Positions 51,535 through 63,345 of a stretch of DNA of 64,000 bases are shown in pieces. Position 1 is the stretch's first letter. Every line of letters begins with the position of its first letter. Where the stretch lies: the NCBI GenBank assembly GCA_902621855.1, contig CACNNQ010000005.1, positions 65,557 to 129,556 of the forward strand. Direction: 5' to 3'. Origin of the DNA: an uncultured Alphaproteobacteria bacterium (GTDB lineage Bacteria; Pseudomonadota; Alphaproteobacteria; HIMB59; GCA-002718135). The position numbers were made by a program, and so were the translations under genes. The notes under the pieces were generated by a model. That model saw only the letters and a list, made by a program, of their open reading frames with translations, was not told the origin of the DNA and did not search any database.

Positions 51535-53272
51535 TTTCCAATTGTTCTCTTAGTTGTAATTTTTTGTAAATATTAGATTTTAAAATTAGCTCTTTATGTG
51601 ATCCTTGACTTTCAATTTTGCCTTTGTCTAAAACGTAGATTATGTCTGCATCTTCTATTGTACTTAATCTATGTGCAATTATTAATTTGGTTTTATTATT
51701 CATAAGATTGTTAATCGTTTTATGAATCTTGTTTTCAGTTATATTATCAAGAGAAGATGTAGCTTCATCCATAATTAATAATGGTGCATCTTTAATAAGA
51801 GCTCGAGCAATGGCAATTCTTTGTCGTTGTCCACCTGACAATTTTATACCGTTTTCTCCAATAACAGTGTGTAGTTTTTTATCCAATTCTTCTGCAAAAC
51901 TATTCACTCCAGCATTTTTAGCAACTAAAACTATCTCTTCATCACTTGCTTCAAGGTTTCCATATTTAATATTATTAAAAATACTCTCATTAAATAAAAT
52001 CGTTTCTTGCGTAACTATTGAAACACTATTTCTTATAGCTGAAAGATCTATTTCTTTTATATCTTTAGAATTAATCAATATAGAGCCTGAATAATTATCA
52101 TAAAAACGCAAAATTATATTTGCTATAGTTGATTTACCAGAACCAGATAGGCCAACTAATGCAACTTTTTTCCCTTTTGGTATTGTTAAACTAATTTTAT
52201 CAAGCACTGTATTATCGTTATACGCAAATGAAACATCTTTAAAAACAATGTCACCATCAAGATCTATGGTTTTTTCTGTAGAAACTTTTTCCATATTTCG
52301 TTCACTTGTATCTAAAAGTTTAAATATTCTTTCAGCTCCAGCTAACCCTTCTTGTACACTAATATTTAAATTTCCAAGAGCTTTAACAGGTTGATAAGCG
52401 AGAAGAAGACTTACTAAAAAACTCATAAATTGACCTGTTGTCATACTTTCGTTTAAGACAAAAACTCCTCCAGCATAAATTGAAAGTGCTACAGCTAAAC
52501 TTCCAATAAATTCCATTAAAGGACTTAAGCGATTGCTAATAAAAGCAGATTTTGTAAAATATTTTTGAATGAAACTAATAGTCTCAAAAGCCCTTTGTTT
52601 TTCAAAGTTTTCTCTTGAGTATGCTTTTACTTGTCTAATACCCTTAATGCTCTCAGCTAATACATTAGAAAAAACTGCTATTTCATTTTGGATAGTGTAA
52701 GTAATTTTTCTAATACTTTTTCCAATTTTTCTTATGGGCCAGATTGCCAAAGGGAATGCAAAAAAAGCAAAAAGAGTTAGGGTCCAACTTTGGTAAAACA
52801 TATTACCTAGTAAAAAAATTATAACTAAAACATCTTTTATAATTCCTGTTACAGACTTCACTATAGCAAGTCTTAAGTAGTAAGTATCATTGATGAGTCT
52901 TGAAATTAAATTACCTGATTTAGAATCATTGTAAAATTTCATATTTAAATACATGAGTTTTTCAAACATCTGAGTTTGTAGTTTTGCAATAATAGAATGT
53001 GCAACTTTACTCATTTGATAGGAGTGAGTATATGTTGCCAATCCTTTACAGAGGGTCACTATAATAATTGCAATTGGAATTAAAAATAACATTTCTTTAT
53101 TCCCTTTGATTAAGACTTCATCAAGCGCAGGTCTTACTAACCAAGCATGCAAACCCGTTGCTGCTGCTGAGATAACCATCATAAATAAAGCTAAGATTAT
53201 TTTGAGTTTATGACTCATTAAATATAGAAAAACTATTCTAGAAGTAACTGATTGTTTTTTATCTAAAGACAT
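51524..53272 (-). CDS. msbA: Lipid A export ABC transporter (MsbA)
   Basis: This 582-residue half-transporter has six predicted membrane helices (about 1-310) and an ATPase domain with Walker A VGLSGSGKST near 375, signature LSGGQRQRIAIARAL near 480 and Walker B LLIMDEATSSLD. It flips core lipid A across the inner membrane. It starts at the last base of ubiA and overlaps the DUF374 gene. Confidence 0.93.
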   Translation of the reverse strand: MSLDKKQSVTSRIVFLYLMSHKLKIILALFMMVISAAATGLHAWLVRPALDEVLIKGNKEMLFLIPIAIIIVTLCKGLATYTHSYQMSKVAHSIIAKLQTQMFEKLMYLNMKFYNDSKSGNLISRLINDTYYLRLAIVKSVTGIIKDVLVIIFLLGNMFYQSWTLTLFAFFAFPLAIWPIRKIGKSIRKITYTIQNEIAVFSNVLAESIKGIRQVKAYSRENFEKQRAFETISFIQKYFTKSAFISNRLSPLMEFIGSLAVALSIYAGGVFVLNESMTTGQFMSFLVSLLLAYQPVKALGNLNISVQEGLAGAERIFKLLDTSERNMEKVSTEKTIDLDGDIVFKDVSFAYNDNTVLDKISLTIPKGKKVALVGLSGSGKSTIANIILRFYDNYSGSILINSKDIKEIDLSAIRNSVSIVTQETILFNESIFNNIKYGNLEASDEEIVLVAKNAGVNSFAEELDKKLHTVIGENGIKLSGGQRQRIAIARALIKDAPLLIMDEATSSLDNITENKIHKTINNLMNNKTKLIIAHRLSTIEDADIIYVLDKGKIESQGSHKELILKSNIYKKLQLREQLENEF

Positions 53273-54135
53273 TAAAAACTTTGTAAAAGTAAAAATAACA
53301 TAATTGCAAAAATATTATTTTGTCTGAAATAATAATTTGAACTTAAAGGTGATGTTATATCCCATTTCTGAATTGCTATATACGTACAAATCGCGATAGT
53401 TGCTAGAACAATTGAACTTAGTAAAAAATTTGAGGAATTCCATACAAAATAAGACAGTATAATTAAGATAATAAGATAGCATGTTTGAACAAATCTTTTA
53501 CCATTTTTATCAAAATAAACTGCAGTAGATTTGATCTTATTTAAAACATCATCTGCCTTATCTTGGTAGGCATAAATCGTATCATATGCTAATGTCCAAA
53601 ATATACATACAAAATACAATAAAAGAAAATCAAATGTAATTCGTGTATTAAATTGCATTGAAACTATTAGCACACCCCAACTAAAAGTAATTCCTAGGAA
53701 TAATTGTGGGAAGAAAGTTATTCTTTTCATAAAAGGATATAAAATTACAAATGGTACACTTAAAAAACCTAATATAATTGATTTAAAATTAAACTCGAGA
53801 AGAATGAAAAAACTAATTATCAGTAATATTATTAATAATAATATCGCTTCAGTAATAGAAATCTTTTTTGATGCTAAAGGTCTAAATTTGGTACGTGTAA
53901 CTTTTTGATCAAAATCAATATCAATGATGTCATTAATTATACAACCCGCACTTCTCATTAAAAAAGAACCAATTAAAAAAAGTAAATACCAAAATAATAG
54001 TTTAGAAGTTTCTGTTTTTAGTAACGCTAAACCAAACCAGCAAGGCCACATTAATAGAAGGAAACCAATAGGTTTGTTAAGTCTAATTAACTCGCAGTAA
54101 TCAAATATTTTTTTTACAACTAAGTTATCCCACAT
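53272..54135 (-). CDS. ubiA: 4-hydroxybenzoate polyprenyltransferase
   Basis: This 287-residue integral membrane prenyltransferase has the Asp-rich motif NDIIDIDFDQKV followed by RTKFRPLAS (about 68-86), and a second Asp-rich loop DTIYAYQDKADD near 180. It attaches the polyprenyl chain to 4-hydroxybenzoate in ubiquinone synthesis. It is the first gene of the minus-strand lipid A run and is divergent from rsmE, 35 bases away. Confidence 0.9.
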   Translation of the reverse strand: MWDNLVVKKIFDYCELIRLNKPIGFLLLMWPCWFGLALLKTETSKLLFWYLLFLIGSFLMRSAGCIINDIIDIDFDQKVTRTKFRPLASKKISITEAILLLIILLIISFFILLEFNFKSIILGFLSVPFVILYPFMKRITFFPQLFLGITFSWGVLIVSMQFNTRITFDFLLLYFVCIFWTLAYDTIYAYQDKADDVLNKIKSTAVYFDKNGKRFVQTCYLIILIILSYFVWNSSNFLLSSIVLATIAICTYIAIQKWDITSPLSSNYYFRQNNIFAIMLFLLLQSF

Positions 54136-54142
54136 ATATGAA

Positions 54143-54156
54143 TATAATGTTATAAT
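54143..54156 (+). promoter_or_regulatory. Two tandem TATAAT boxes before rsmE
   Basis: Exact TATAAT hexamers occur at 54143-54148 and 54151-54156 in the 35-base gap between ubiA and rsmE. No good -35 is seen at standard spacing, since that position falls within ubiA. If used, the rsmE transcript would have a leader of only a few bases. Confidence 0.35.
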
Positions 54157-54170
54157 TCTAAACTATTGTA

Positions 54171-54902
54171 ATGAAAATGTCTAAAACACGATTATTTGTA
54201 TCAAAAAAATTATCAGCCAATATTTTAATTTATATAAAAAATAAGCAGCACCATTTTTTGAAAAATGTTCTTAGAATCAAAAAAGACGATAACATAAATT
54301 TATTCGATGGTTTGACAGGTGAATGGCTATCTAAAGTAATTTCTATCAATAGAGATAACATTGTTTTACAAATACAAAACAAATTGAGAGATATACCTCA
54401 AGAATCTGATTTATGGTTAATATTTGCTCCAATCAAATCTTATAGAATGAATATCACCATTCAAAAAGCTACCGAGCTTGGCATCTCAAGATTTATTCCA
54501 ATTTTGACAGAATATACAAATCAATCAAAAATAAATTTTAAAAACTTTGAATTAAATATGATTGAAGCATCAGAACAATCTGAGAGATTGTCAATTCCAA
54601 CTTTAGATAAAACAATTAAACTAGATGATTTAGTTAACAATTTTCCATCTGATAGAGGGTTAGTTTTTTGTGACGAAGGAAATGAAAATTTACCAAGTAT
54701 TTACAACGCATTAATTAATGAAAAAAAAAAATATAAAAAATGGTCTGTCATTATTGGACCTGAAGGTGGTTTTTCTGAAAAGGAAAGAAGAACCATCTCT
54801 TCTTTGTGTTCATGTATATCCGTCTCATTGGGAAAAAGAATTCTACGTTCAGACACTGCAACTACAGCTGCAATTTTTTCTATTCAATCGGTTATTGAAT
54901 AA
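54171..54902 (+). CDS. rsmE: 16S rRNA (uracil-1498-N3)-methyltransferase
   Basis: This 243-residue SPOUT methyltransferase begins TRLFVSKKL with HHFLKNVLRIKKDDNI (the PUA-like N-domain). The knot region has IGPEGGFSEKE and LGKRILRSDTATTAA. It methylates U1498 of 16S rRNA. ATG at 54171 or 54177 is possible. It is a single gene between ubiA and the cytochrome oxidase operon. Confidence 0.92.
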   Translation: MKMSKTRLFVSKKLSANILIYIKNKQHHFLKNVLRIKKDDNINLFDGLTGEWLSKVISINRDNIVLQIQNKLRDIPQESDLWLIFAPIKSYRMNITIQKATELGISRFIPILTEYTNQSKINFKNFELNMIEASEQSERLSIPTLDKTIKLDDLVNNFPSDRGLVFCDEGNENLPSIYNALINEKKKYKKWSVIIGPEGGFSEKERRTISSLCSCISVSLGKRILRSDTATTAAIFSIQSVIE

Positions 54903-55000
54903 ATTATAATGAGCGACAACCTGTCCTAGAATTTTGCCACTATATTGCTGGTTAATTTACTGAATAATTTATTTATTAGTGTATACATAAATAAATTAAG

Positions 55001-57410
<2,410 letters not shown>

Positions 57411-57415
57411 TTTAC

Positions 57416-58336
57416 GTGGATGCTAAATCCTTAGAAGCTGGTTATAGCAATAATTTTCTTTTAAGAAAATTTAAAGGTTATTACGAGTTAATGAAACCAA
57501 GAGTTATGTCCTTGGTTATTTTTACTGCGTTTGTTGGAATGTTTTTGGCACCTGGGCAGATAACATTACTAAATAGTTTTCTTGTAATAGTTGCTATTGC
57601 ATTAGGAGCTGGTTCTTCAGCAGCAATCAATATGTGGTTCGATGAAGATATAGATAAAACTATGGAAAGAACAAAACTAAGACCAATTCCACTTGGAATA
57701 GTTTCTAAAAATGAAGCTTTAGTTGTAGGGATATTAACAGGGACTATTTCTTTAATTTTGATGCAATGGTTCTCAAATTCATTAGCAACAAGTTTACTTC
57801 TTTTTACAATTCTTTTTTATGTATTTATCTATACATTTTGGCTCAAACGAACAACTTCATTAAATATAGTTATTGGAGGAGCAGCAGGAGCAATTCCCCC
57901 AATTATTGGATGGACAGCAGTTGTTCCTGAATTAAATTTCTTACCAATTAGTTTATTTGTAATTATATTTTTTTGGACCCCACCTCATTTTTGGGCCCTA
58001 TCCGTATATAGATATAATGATTATAAAAATGCTAATGTGCCTATGTTACCAAATGTAAGCAGTATTGAAGAAACAAAAAAACAGATTGTTTATTATGCTG
58101 TAATATTAATTTTATCGAGTTATCTTCCATACTTAGATAGCAATGTTGGAATAATATACTTAACTATAGTTACAATATTAAATTTATTATTATTTAATAG
58201 TTCTTTAAAGTTAAAAAAATCTAGAGAAAAAAAATCAATGCCAAATTCTGAAGGGTTAAAATTTTTTGCTATTTCAATTCTTTATTTATTCAGTTTATTC
58301 TCAGCATTATTGATTGATCATGTGGTACTAAGATGA
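57416..58336 (+). CDS. ctaB: Protoheme IX farnesyltransferase
   Basis: This 306-residue UbiA-superfamily membrane protein makes heme O for the oxidase. NMWFDEDIDKTMERT (about 77-91) and the following RPIP are the prenyl-diphosphate site; FFWTPPHFWAL near 185 is the family signature. It uses a GTG start five bases after ctaD. Its stop overlaps the ATG of a 35-residue ORF (ATGA). Confidence 0.93.
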   Translation: MDAKSLEAGYSNNFLLRKFKGYYELMKPRVMSLVIFTAFVGMFLAPGQITLLNSFLVIVAIALGAGSSAAINMWFDEDIDKTMERTKLRPIPLGIVSKNEALVVGILTGTISLILMQWFSNSLATSLLLFTILFYVFIYTFWLKRTTSLNIVIGGAAGAIPPIIGWTAVVPELNFLPISLFVIIFFWTPPHFWALSVYRYNDYKNANVPMLPNVSSIEETKKQIVYYAVILILSSYLPYLDSNVGIIYLTIVTILNLLLFNSSLKLKKSREKKSMPNSEGLKFFAISILYLFSLFSALLIDHVVLR

Positions 58337-58440
58337 AAAATAGAAGAAGAAAAAATATTATCACTTTAATTATTCTACTTTGTATTGTCGCATTCTTTTA
58401 TTTGTGGACTTTATTTAAGGCTAATATTTTTGGAGTATAA
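58333..58440 (+). CDS. 35-residue single-helix membrane protein between ctaB and ctaG (CoxF-like position)
   Basis: ATG at 58333 overlaps the ctaB TGA, and the TAA at 58438-58440 overlaps the ctaG ATG, so the frame is bracketed by two stop/start overlaps. The peptide has a strongly basic start (MKNRRRKN) and one hydrophobic helix (ITLIILLCIVAFFYLWTLF), giving an N-in membrane protein. Alphaproteobacterial oxidase operons often carry a small coxF-type ORF of this architecture here; this copy is shorter than most. It may help oxidase assembly (inference). Confidence 0.7.
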   Translation: MKNRRRKNIITLIILLCIVAFFYLWTLFKANIFGV

Positions 58441-58955
58441 TGACAAATACTAGAACAGCTTTAGGATTATCATTAATTGTTTTAACAATGATAACTTTAG
58501 TTGCTTTTTCGGTACCTTTATATGATTTATTTTGTCGTGTTACTGGTTATGGTGGTAAGACAAGTACATCTGAGTTCCTTTCATCATCAATTTTAGAAAG
58601 AGATATTAATCTTAAATTTAATGCCGATGTTAATGATAGTATAAATTGGACATTCACCGCACCAGAAAATATTAAATTTAAGGTTGGTGAAAATAAACTT
58701 GTTAACTATAAAGCTACAAATCAATCTGACGTTGAAACAATTGGAACCGCGACATTTAATGTTTTACCAGAAAAGGTTGGTCCGTACTTTATTAAAACAC
58801 AGTGTTTTTGTTTTGAAAAGCAGGCTTTAAAACCTGGTGAAACAGTTGAAATGCCGGTTGTGTTTTACATAGACCCTTCAATTAATGAAGATCCAACAAT
58901 GAAAGATGTCGAAGAGATAACATTGTCATATACCTTTTTTAAATATATAGAATAA
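58440..58955 (+). CDS. ctaG: Cytochrome oxidase copper-delivery protein CtaG/Cox11
   Basis: This 171-residue protein has one N-terminal membrane helix and a periplasmic Ig-like domain. The copper-binding KTQCFCFEKQAL motif (CFCF) near 121-126 is intact, preceded by VPLYDLFCRVTGYGG. It inserts CuB into subunit I. Its start overlaps the small ORF stop. Confidence 0.94.
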   Translation: MTNTRTALGLSLIVLTMITLVAFSVPLYDLFCRVTGYGGKTSTSEFLSSSILERDINLKFNADVNDSINWTFTAPENIKFKVGENKLVNYKATNQSDVETIGTATFNVLPEKVGPYFIKTQCFCFEKQALKPGETVEMPVVFYIDPSINEDPTMKDVEEITLSYTFFKYIE

Positions 58956-58958
58956 CCA

Positions 58959-59804
58959 ATGGCTAATAAATCAACAACAGGGCAGAAACATCCATATCAC
59001 TTAGTTGATCCAAGCCCACTTCCATTTTTATCATCAATAGCTGGTCTAGCAATGGCTGCCGGTCTTGTATTTTATATGCATTATGGAACTTCTTGGCTTC
59101 TTATTCTTGGTACAATTGGTTTGTTAACTATTATGTTTTTATGGTGGAGAGACGTAATTAAAGAGTCAACTTTTCAAAAGGTTCATACACCTGTTGTGGA
59201 ACTGGGACTAAGATATGGAATGGCGCTTTTTATTGCATCAGAAGTAATGTTCTTTGTTGCTTTTTTCTGGGCTTTCTTTGATGCAAGTTTAACACCTAAA
59301 TTACCTATAGAAGAATTCTCTGAAACTTTTGATAGTAATGGTGCTGTTGGAATTTGGCCACCAGAAGGTATCAAAACATTTGATCCGCTTGATGTTCCTT
59401 TTTTAAATACATTAATATTATTAATGTCAGGTACTACTTGTACTTGGGCTCACCATGCTGTTAGAGAAGGTCATAGAGATCAAGCGATTCAGGCATTATG
59501 GTGTACTGTTGGTCTCGGAATTTTCTTCTCATTTATGCAGGGTGTAGAATATTACGAAGCAGCTCATCATTATTTTAGTTTTACTGATGGAATATATCCG
59601 TCAGTATTTTATATGGCTACTGGTTTTCATGGATTTCATGTGATGGTTGGAACAGCATTTCTAGCTGTTTGTTTGTATCGTGTTTATAAAAATCATTTTA
59701 CACCAGATAGACATTTTGGATTAGAGGCTGCAGCATGGTACTGGCACTTTGTTGACGTTGTTTGGTTGTTCCTGTTTGTCTGCGTTTATGTTTGGGGTGC
59801 ATAA
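58959..59804 (+). CDS. ctaE: Cytochrome c oxidase subunit III
   Basis: This 281-residue, seven-helix protein has HPYHLVDPSPLPFL at the start, ASEVMFFVAFFWAFFDASL near 88, HHAVREGHRDQA, and the C-terminal AAAWYWHFVDVVWLFLFVCVYVWG. It stabilises the aa3 oxidase. Three bases separate it from ctaG. Its TAA is in frame with, and immediately followed by, the SURF1 reading frame. Confidence 0.96.
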   Translation: MANKSTTGQKHPYHLVDPSPLPFLSSIAGLAMAAGLVFYMHYGTSWLLILGTIGLLTIMFLWWRDVIKESTFQKVHTPVVELGLRYGMALFIASEVMFFVAFFWAFFDASLTPKLPIEEFSETFDSNGAVGIWPPEGIKTFDPLDVPFLNTLILLMSGTTCTWAHHAVREGHRDQAIQALWCTVGLGIFFSFMQGVEYYEAAHHYFSFTDGIYPSVFYMATGFHGFHVMVGTAFLAVCLYRVYKNHFTPDRHFGLEAAAWYWHFVDVVWLFLFVCVYVWGA

Positions 59805-60494
59805 ATTAAAAACTTTCCCATAAAATTTTTTTTATTTAGTTCATTTTGTATTGCTCTGACAATATTTTTAGGAATTTGGCAATTGCAAAGACTGGAATGG
59901 AAAGAAAAAATTATAGCCGAATTTAATGAATTAAAGGATCAAAAACCACTTTCACTTTCAATGGGAAAAATGAAGTATCCAAACATTGATGAGTTTACTA
60001 AAGTTATCACTTTAGCAACTGTTGACAGAAGTAAAAAAATTTTTTTCCCTGCTAAAACATTGAATGGGATTTCTGGTGTTAGAATAGCTAGTTTATTGTC
60101 AGATAATCATGGTAATAATTATTTAATTGATGAAGGTTGGTTTGAGCAAAGCAGATATGATTATTTTAAAGATAATAATGAAATAATAAATGCTGAAATT
60201 CTAGGATACATCCGATATCCAACTCAAAAAAAGATGTTTACTCCTGAGAATTCTATCTCTTCAAATGAATGGTATTATTATGATTTGGAGCAAATTCAAA
60301 CATTCTTAAATGTTAAAATAAATCAGAAGTTTTTCATTAAAAATATGAGTAATTACGCAGAGAATTTCTTAATACCATCATCTCAAAATCATAATTTTTC
60401 AAATAATCATTTACAGTATGCAATTACATGGCTTTTGATGAGTTTTTCTTTTTTGATTATTTTTATAATTTATTTATTTAGGAAGAAAAAATGA
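59805..60494 (+). CDS. SURF1 oxidase-assembly protein, no canonical start codon
   Basis: The SURF1 signature WQLQRLEWK is preceded by a helix (FFLFSSFCIALTIFLGIW) that only exists if translation begins before the TTG at 59883. Between the in-frame ctaE stop (59802-59804) and 59883 there is no ATG, GTG or TTG. ATT at 59805 or CTG at 59856 would be required; I give ATT. Alternatively one base is missing: a GTG at 59797 in another frame reads HKLKTFP and would join this frame after a one-base insertion. The second membrane helix (about 20 residues) is at the C-terminus, as expected for SURF1, which helps insert heme a. Confidence 0.75.
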   Translation: MKNFPIKFFLFSSFCIALTIFLGIWQLQRLEWKEKIIAEFNELKDQKPLSLSMGKMKYPNIDEFTKVITLATVDRSKKIFFPAKTLNGISGVRIASLLSDNHGNNYLIDEGWFEQSRYDYFKDNNEIINAEILGYIRYPTQKKMFTPENSISSNEWYYYDLEQIQTFLNVKINQKFFIKNMSNYAENFLIPSSQNHNFSNNHLQYAITWLLMSFSFLIIFIIYLFRKKK

Positions 60495-61969
60495 AAACAT
60501 ATTTAAAACTTAAAGAGATCTTTAATGAAGCTTCACTGACATCAGATATTGCAGGTATTTTACACTGGGATATGGCAACAATGATGCCTAGCAGCTCAAG
60601 GGATCAAAGATCAGATCAATTAGCCTACTTGTCAAAACTTAGTCATAGTAAAATTTCATCTTCTGAAGTCGGTGAATTAATTGAAGATTCTAAGAATCTT
60701 AATCTAAGTAACAGTGATCAGAAAAACTTAAATGAAATGGATAGAGAATATAAATTAGCTTCTGCTGTTCCTACGGAGCTTGTAGAAAAAATTTCAAAAT
60801 CTTCAGCTAAATGTGAAGGTGTTTGGCAAGAGGCAAGGGAAAAGTCCGAATTTAATTTAGTAAAAAAAGATTTAGAAGAACTTATAAGTTTAACGAAAGA
60901 AGAAGCTAATATTCTAGGGGAAACTTTTAAAATTTCTCCTTATGAAGCACTAATAAATAAATTTGAACCTTCTTCAGAAGAAAATAAAATATCTGGAGTA
61001 TTTGATGATTTACAAAAATTTCTAACACCACTTATTGATAAAATTATTGATAAGCAAAAAACAGAAGAAACACTTCAATTTGAAAAAAGTATTGATGAAG
61101 AAAAGCAGAAAAATATTTCTGAATATATAATGAAACAAATAGGTTTTGATTTTACAAGAGGGAGACTTGATAAAAGTGTTCACCCTTTTTGTGGAGGATC
61201 TACAAATGATGTTAGAATCACAACTAGATATAATAATGACAATCCATTTTCATCTTTAGATGGTGTTATGCATGAAACTGGACATGCATTATATGAGCTA
61301 AACCTTCCAAAAGATTGGATGCATCAGCCAGCAGGTAAATCTAGAGGGATGGCTATGCATGAAAGTCAATCACTATTAATTGAAATGCAAATCACAAGAT
61401 CTTTGGCTTTTAAAAAATTTTTATCTAATACTTTAAATAAAAAATTTAATATAAAAGACAAAGCTACAAATCCTGAGAATCTTTACAAATTAGGTACTCG
61501 GGTAAATAAATCTTTTATAAGAGTTGAGTCGGATGAAGTAACCTATCCCTTACATATTATTTTAAGATTTAATTTAGAAAGAAAAATTTTTAACAATGAA
61601 ATAAATATTGCAGACATTCCCGATGCTTGGAATGATGAGTTTAATAGATTATTTAATTTATCAATAAATAAAGACAATGATGGATGTTTACAAGATATTC
61701 ATTGGTTTGCTGGATTATTTGGATACTTTCCAACATATTCATTAGGAGCACTCACTGCTGCTCAATTTGCGTCTCAATTGAGAACTGATCAAAAGGAATT
61801 AGATAAGGAAATAGAAAATGGTGAATTTTCAAATTTAGTAAATTGGCTTAAAAAAAATATCCATGAAAAAGCTAGTTTTTTTTCAACTAATGAGGTTTTA
61901 GAACAGGTTACAAAGTCGCCTTTAAATGCTAAATATTTCAAAGAATATATTACTAGTCGCTATCTTTAA
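60491..61969 (+). CDS. Carboxypeptidase Taq (M32 metallopeptidase)
   Basis: This 492-residue cytoplasmic zinc carboxypeptidase has HETGH at about 261-265 (zinc ligands and catalytic Glu), the third-ligand region AMHESQSLL, and family text DVRITTRY and IRVESDEVTYPLHI. N-terminal ILHWDMATMMP is also typical of M32. It trims C-terminal residues from peptides. Its start overlaps the SURF1 stop (ATGA). Confidence 0.92.
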   Translation: MKTYLKLKEIFNEASLTSDIAGILHWDMATMMPSSSRDQRSDQLAYLSKLSHSKISSSEVGELIEDSKNLNLSNSDQKNLNEMDREYKLASAVPTELVEKISKSSAKCEGVWQEAREKSEFNLVKKDLEELISLTKEEANILGETFKISPYEALINKFEPSSEENKISGVFDDLQKFLTPLIDKIIDKQKTEETLQFEKSIDEEKQKNISEYIMKQIGFDFTRGRLDKSVHPFCGGSTNDVRITTRYNNDNPFSSLDGVMHETGHALYELNLPKDWMHQPAGKSRGMAMHESQSLLIEMQITRSLAFKKFLSNTLNKKFNIKDKATNPENLYKLGTRVNKSFIRVESDEVTYPLHIILRFNLERKIFNNEINIADIPDAWNDEFNRLFNLSINKDNDGCLQDIHWFAGLFGYFPTYSLGALTAAQFASQLRTDQKELDKEIENGEFSNLVNWLKKNIHEKASFFSTNEVLEQVTKSPLNAKYFKEYITSRYL

Positions 61970-63345
61970 TGAAATATTTAAGTACAAGAGATGATTCTCT
62001 AAGCAGATCATTTAACGATATTCTTTATCAAGGATTATCGAGAGATGGTGGTCTATATTTACCCCAAAGCTGGCCCAAAATAGACTTACTAAGTTTAAAA
62101 AATAAATCATATGAAGAGGTGGCATGTGAAATTATTTTTCCTTATGTAAATGAAAGTATAGAAAAATTAGATTTACAAAAAATTTTAAATGAAACTTATG
62201 CAAATTTTAATCATGAAAAAATAGCTCCACTAGTAGAATTAGAAAATAATAAATTTTTATTAGAATTAATTTATGGACCTACTTATGCTTTTAAAGATTA
62301 CGCTTTACAATTTCTTGGTAACCTATTTTCTACAAGTTTAGAGATGTCTCCAAAAAAAATTACTGTTTTAGGCGCAACTTCTGGTGATACTGGATCAGCT
62401 GCAATTCACTCTTTTAAATCAAAAAAAGATATAAATGTATTTATTCTACATCCTCATAATAAAGTATCACCTATTCAACAAAAACAAATGACCACAGTAA
62501 TTGATAAAAATATTTTTAATATTGCTGTAGAGGGTAATTTTGATGATTGTCAAAAAATTGTCAAAGAACTATTTGTAGATGATGAAATACAAGAGTCTAC
62601 TTCTTTAACTGCAGTAAACTCTATAAATTGGGCACGATTAATTGCGCAAATTGTTTATTATTTTTGGGCTTACTTGCAAACTGATAAGCAGCAAATTAAT
62701 TTTATTGTTCCTTCGGGAAATTTTGGCAATATTTTTTCAGCCTTTGTTGCTAAACAAATGGGATTACCTGTTGGTCACTTACATATTGCAACTAATTCTA
62801 ATGATATCTTGAAGTCCATAGTAGACACTGGAGAAATGAAAAAAAAATCTGTTTCTCAAACATATAGCCCTAGTATGGATATACAAGTTTCAAGCAATTT
62901 TGAGAGGCAAATTTTTGAAAGCCTAAATAGAGATAGCAAAAGAGTAAATGAAGTATTTGAAAGCTTTTCATCAAAAGGTTTTTATCAATTTGATGACTCT
63001 GTTTTAGCTAAGTTTCAGCAAATATATAAAGCTTCCTCAATTGATGATAGTCAGACTCTAGAAACAATTAAATATGTATATGAAAAATATAATTATATTG
63101 CTGATCCACATACTGCAACAGGACTAAAAGTATTATTAGATAAAAAAGATGATGAAGCCTGGGTATCTTTAGTTTGTGCACATCCTGCAAAATTTGACAA
63201 TGCTGTGAATAAAGCAATTAACAAAGAAATTGATATACCAAAAGAATTAAGCAATCTCTTTGATAAAGAGGAAAAGATGACTATATTACCTAATAGTACT
63301 ATAAATGTAAAAAACTTCATCTTAGAAAAAATAAGCAATGCATAA
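61969..63345 (+). CDS. thrC: Threonine synthase
   Basis: This 458-residue PLP enzyme, the long proteobacterial form, has YLSTRDDS at the start, the PLP lysine in YAFKDYALQFLG (about 108), GATSGDTGSAAI for phosphate and serine contacts, and VPSGNFGNIFSAF near 248. It converts O-phosphohomoserine to threonine. It overlaps the M32 stop at one end and the M16 peptidase start by 8 bases at the other. Confidence 0.95.
   Translation: MKYLSTRDDSLSRSFNDILYQGLSRDGGLYLPQSWPKIDLLSLKNKSYEEVACEIIFPYVNESIEKLDLQKILNETYANFNHEKIAPLVELENNKFLLELIYGPTYAFKDYALQFLGNLFSTSLEMSPKKITVLGATSGDTGSAAIHSFKSKKDINVFILHPHNKVSPIQQKQMTTVIDKNIFNIAVEGNFDDCQKIVKELFVDDEIQESTSLTAVNSINWARLIAQIVYYFWAYLQTDKQQINFIVPSGNFGNIFSAFVAKQMGLPVGHLHIATNSNDILKSIVDTGEMKKKSVSQTYSPSMDIQVSSNFERQIFESLNRDSKRVNEVFESFSSKGFYQFDDSVLAKFQQIYKASSIDDSQTLETIKYVYEKYNYIADPHTATGLKVLLDKKDDEAWVSLVCAHPAKFDNAVNKAINKEIDIPKELSNLFDKEEKMTILPNSTINVKNFILEKISNA

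Noticed and set aside
54903-55000. tRNA or small RNA gene before ctaC
   Set aside because: No cloverleaf or stable stem is visible; a TTGCCA element is present but lacks a convincing -10 at the right spacing.
59883-60494. SURF1 starting at TTG 59883
   Set aside because: This would remove the conserved first membrane helix and cut into the WQLQRL motif; the homologous frame continues upstream to the ctaE stop.
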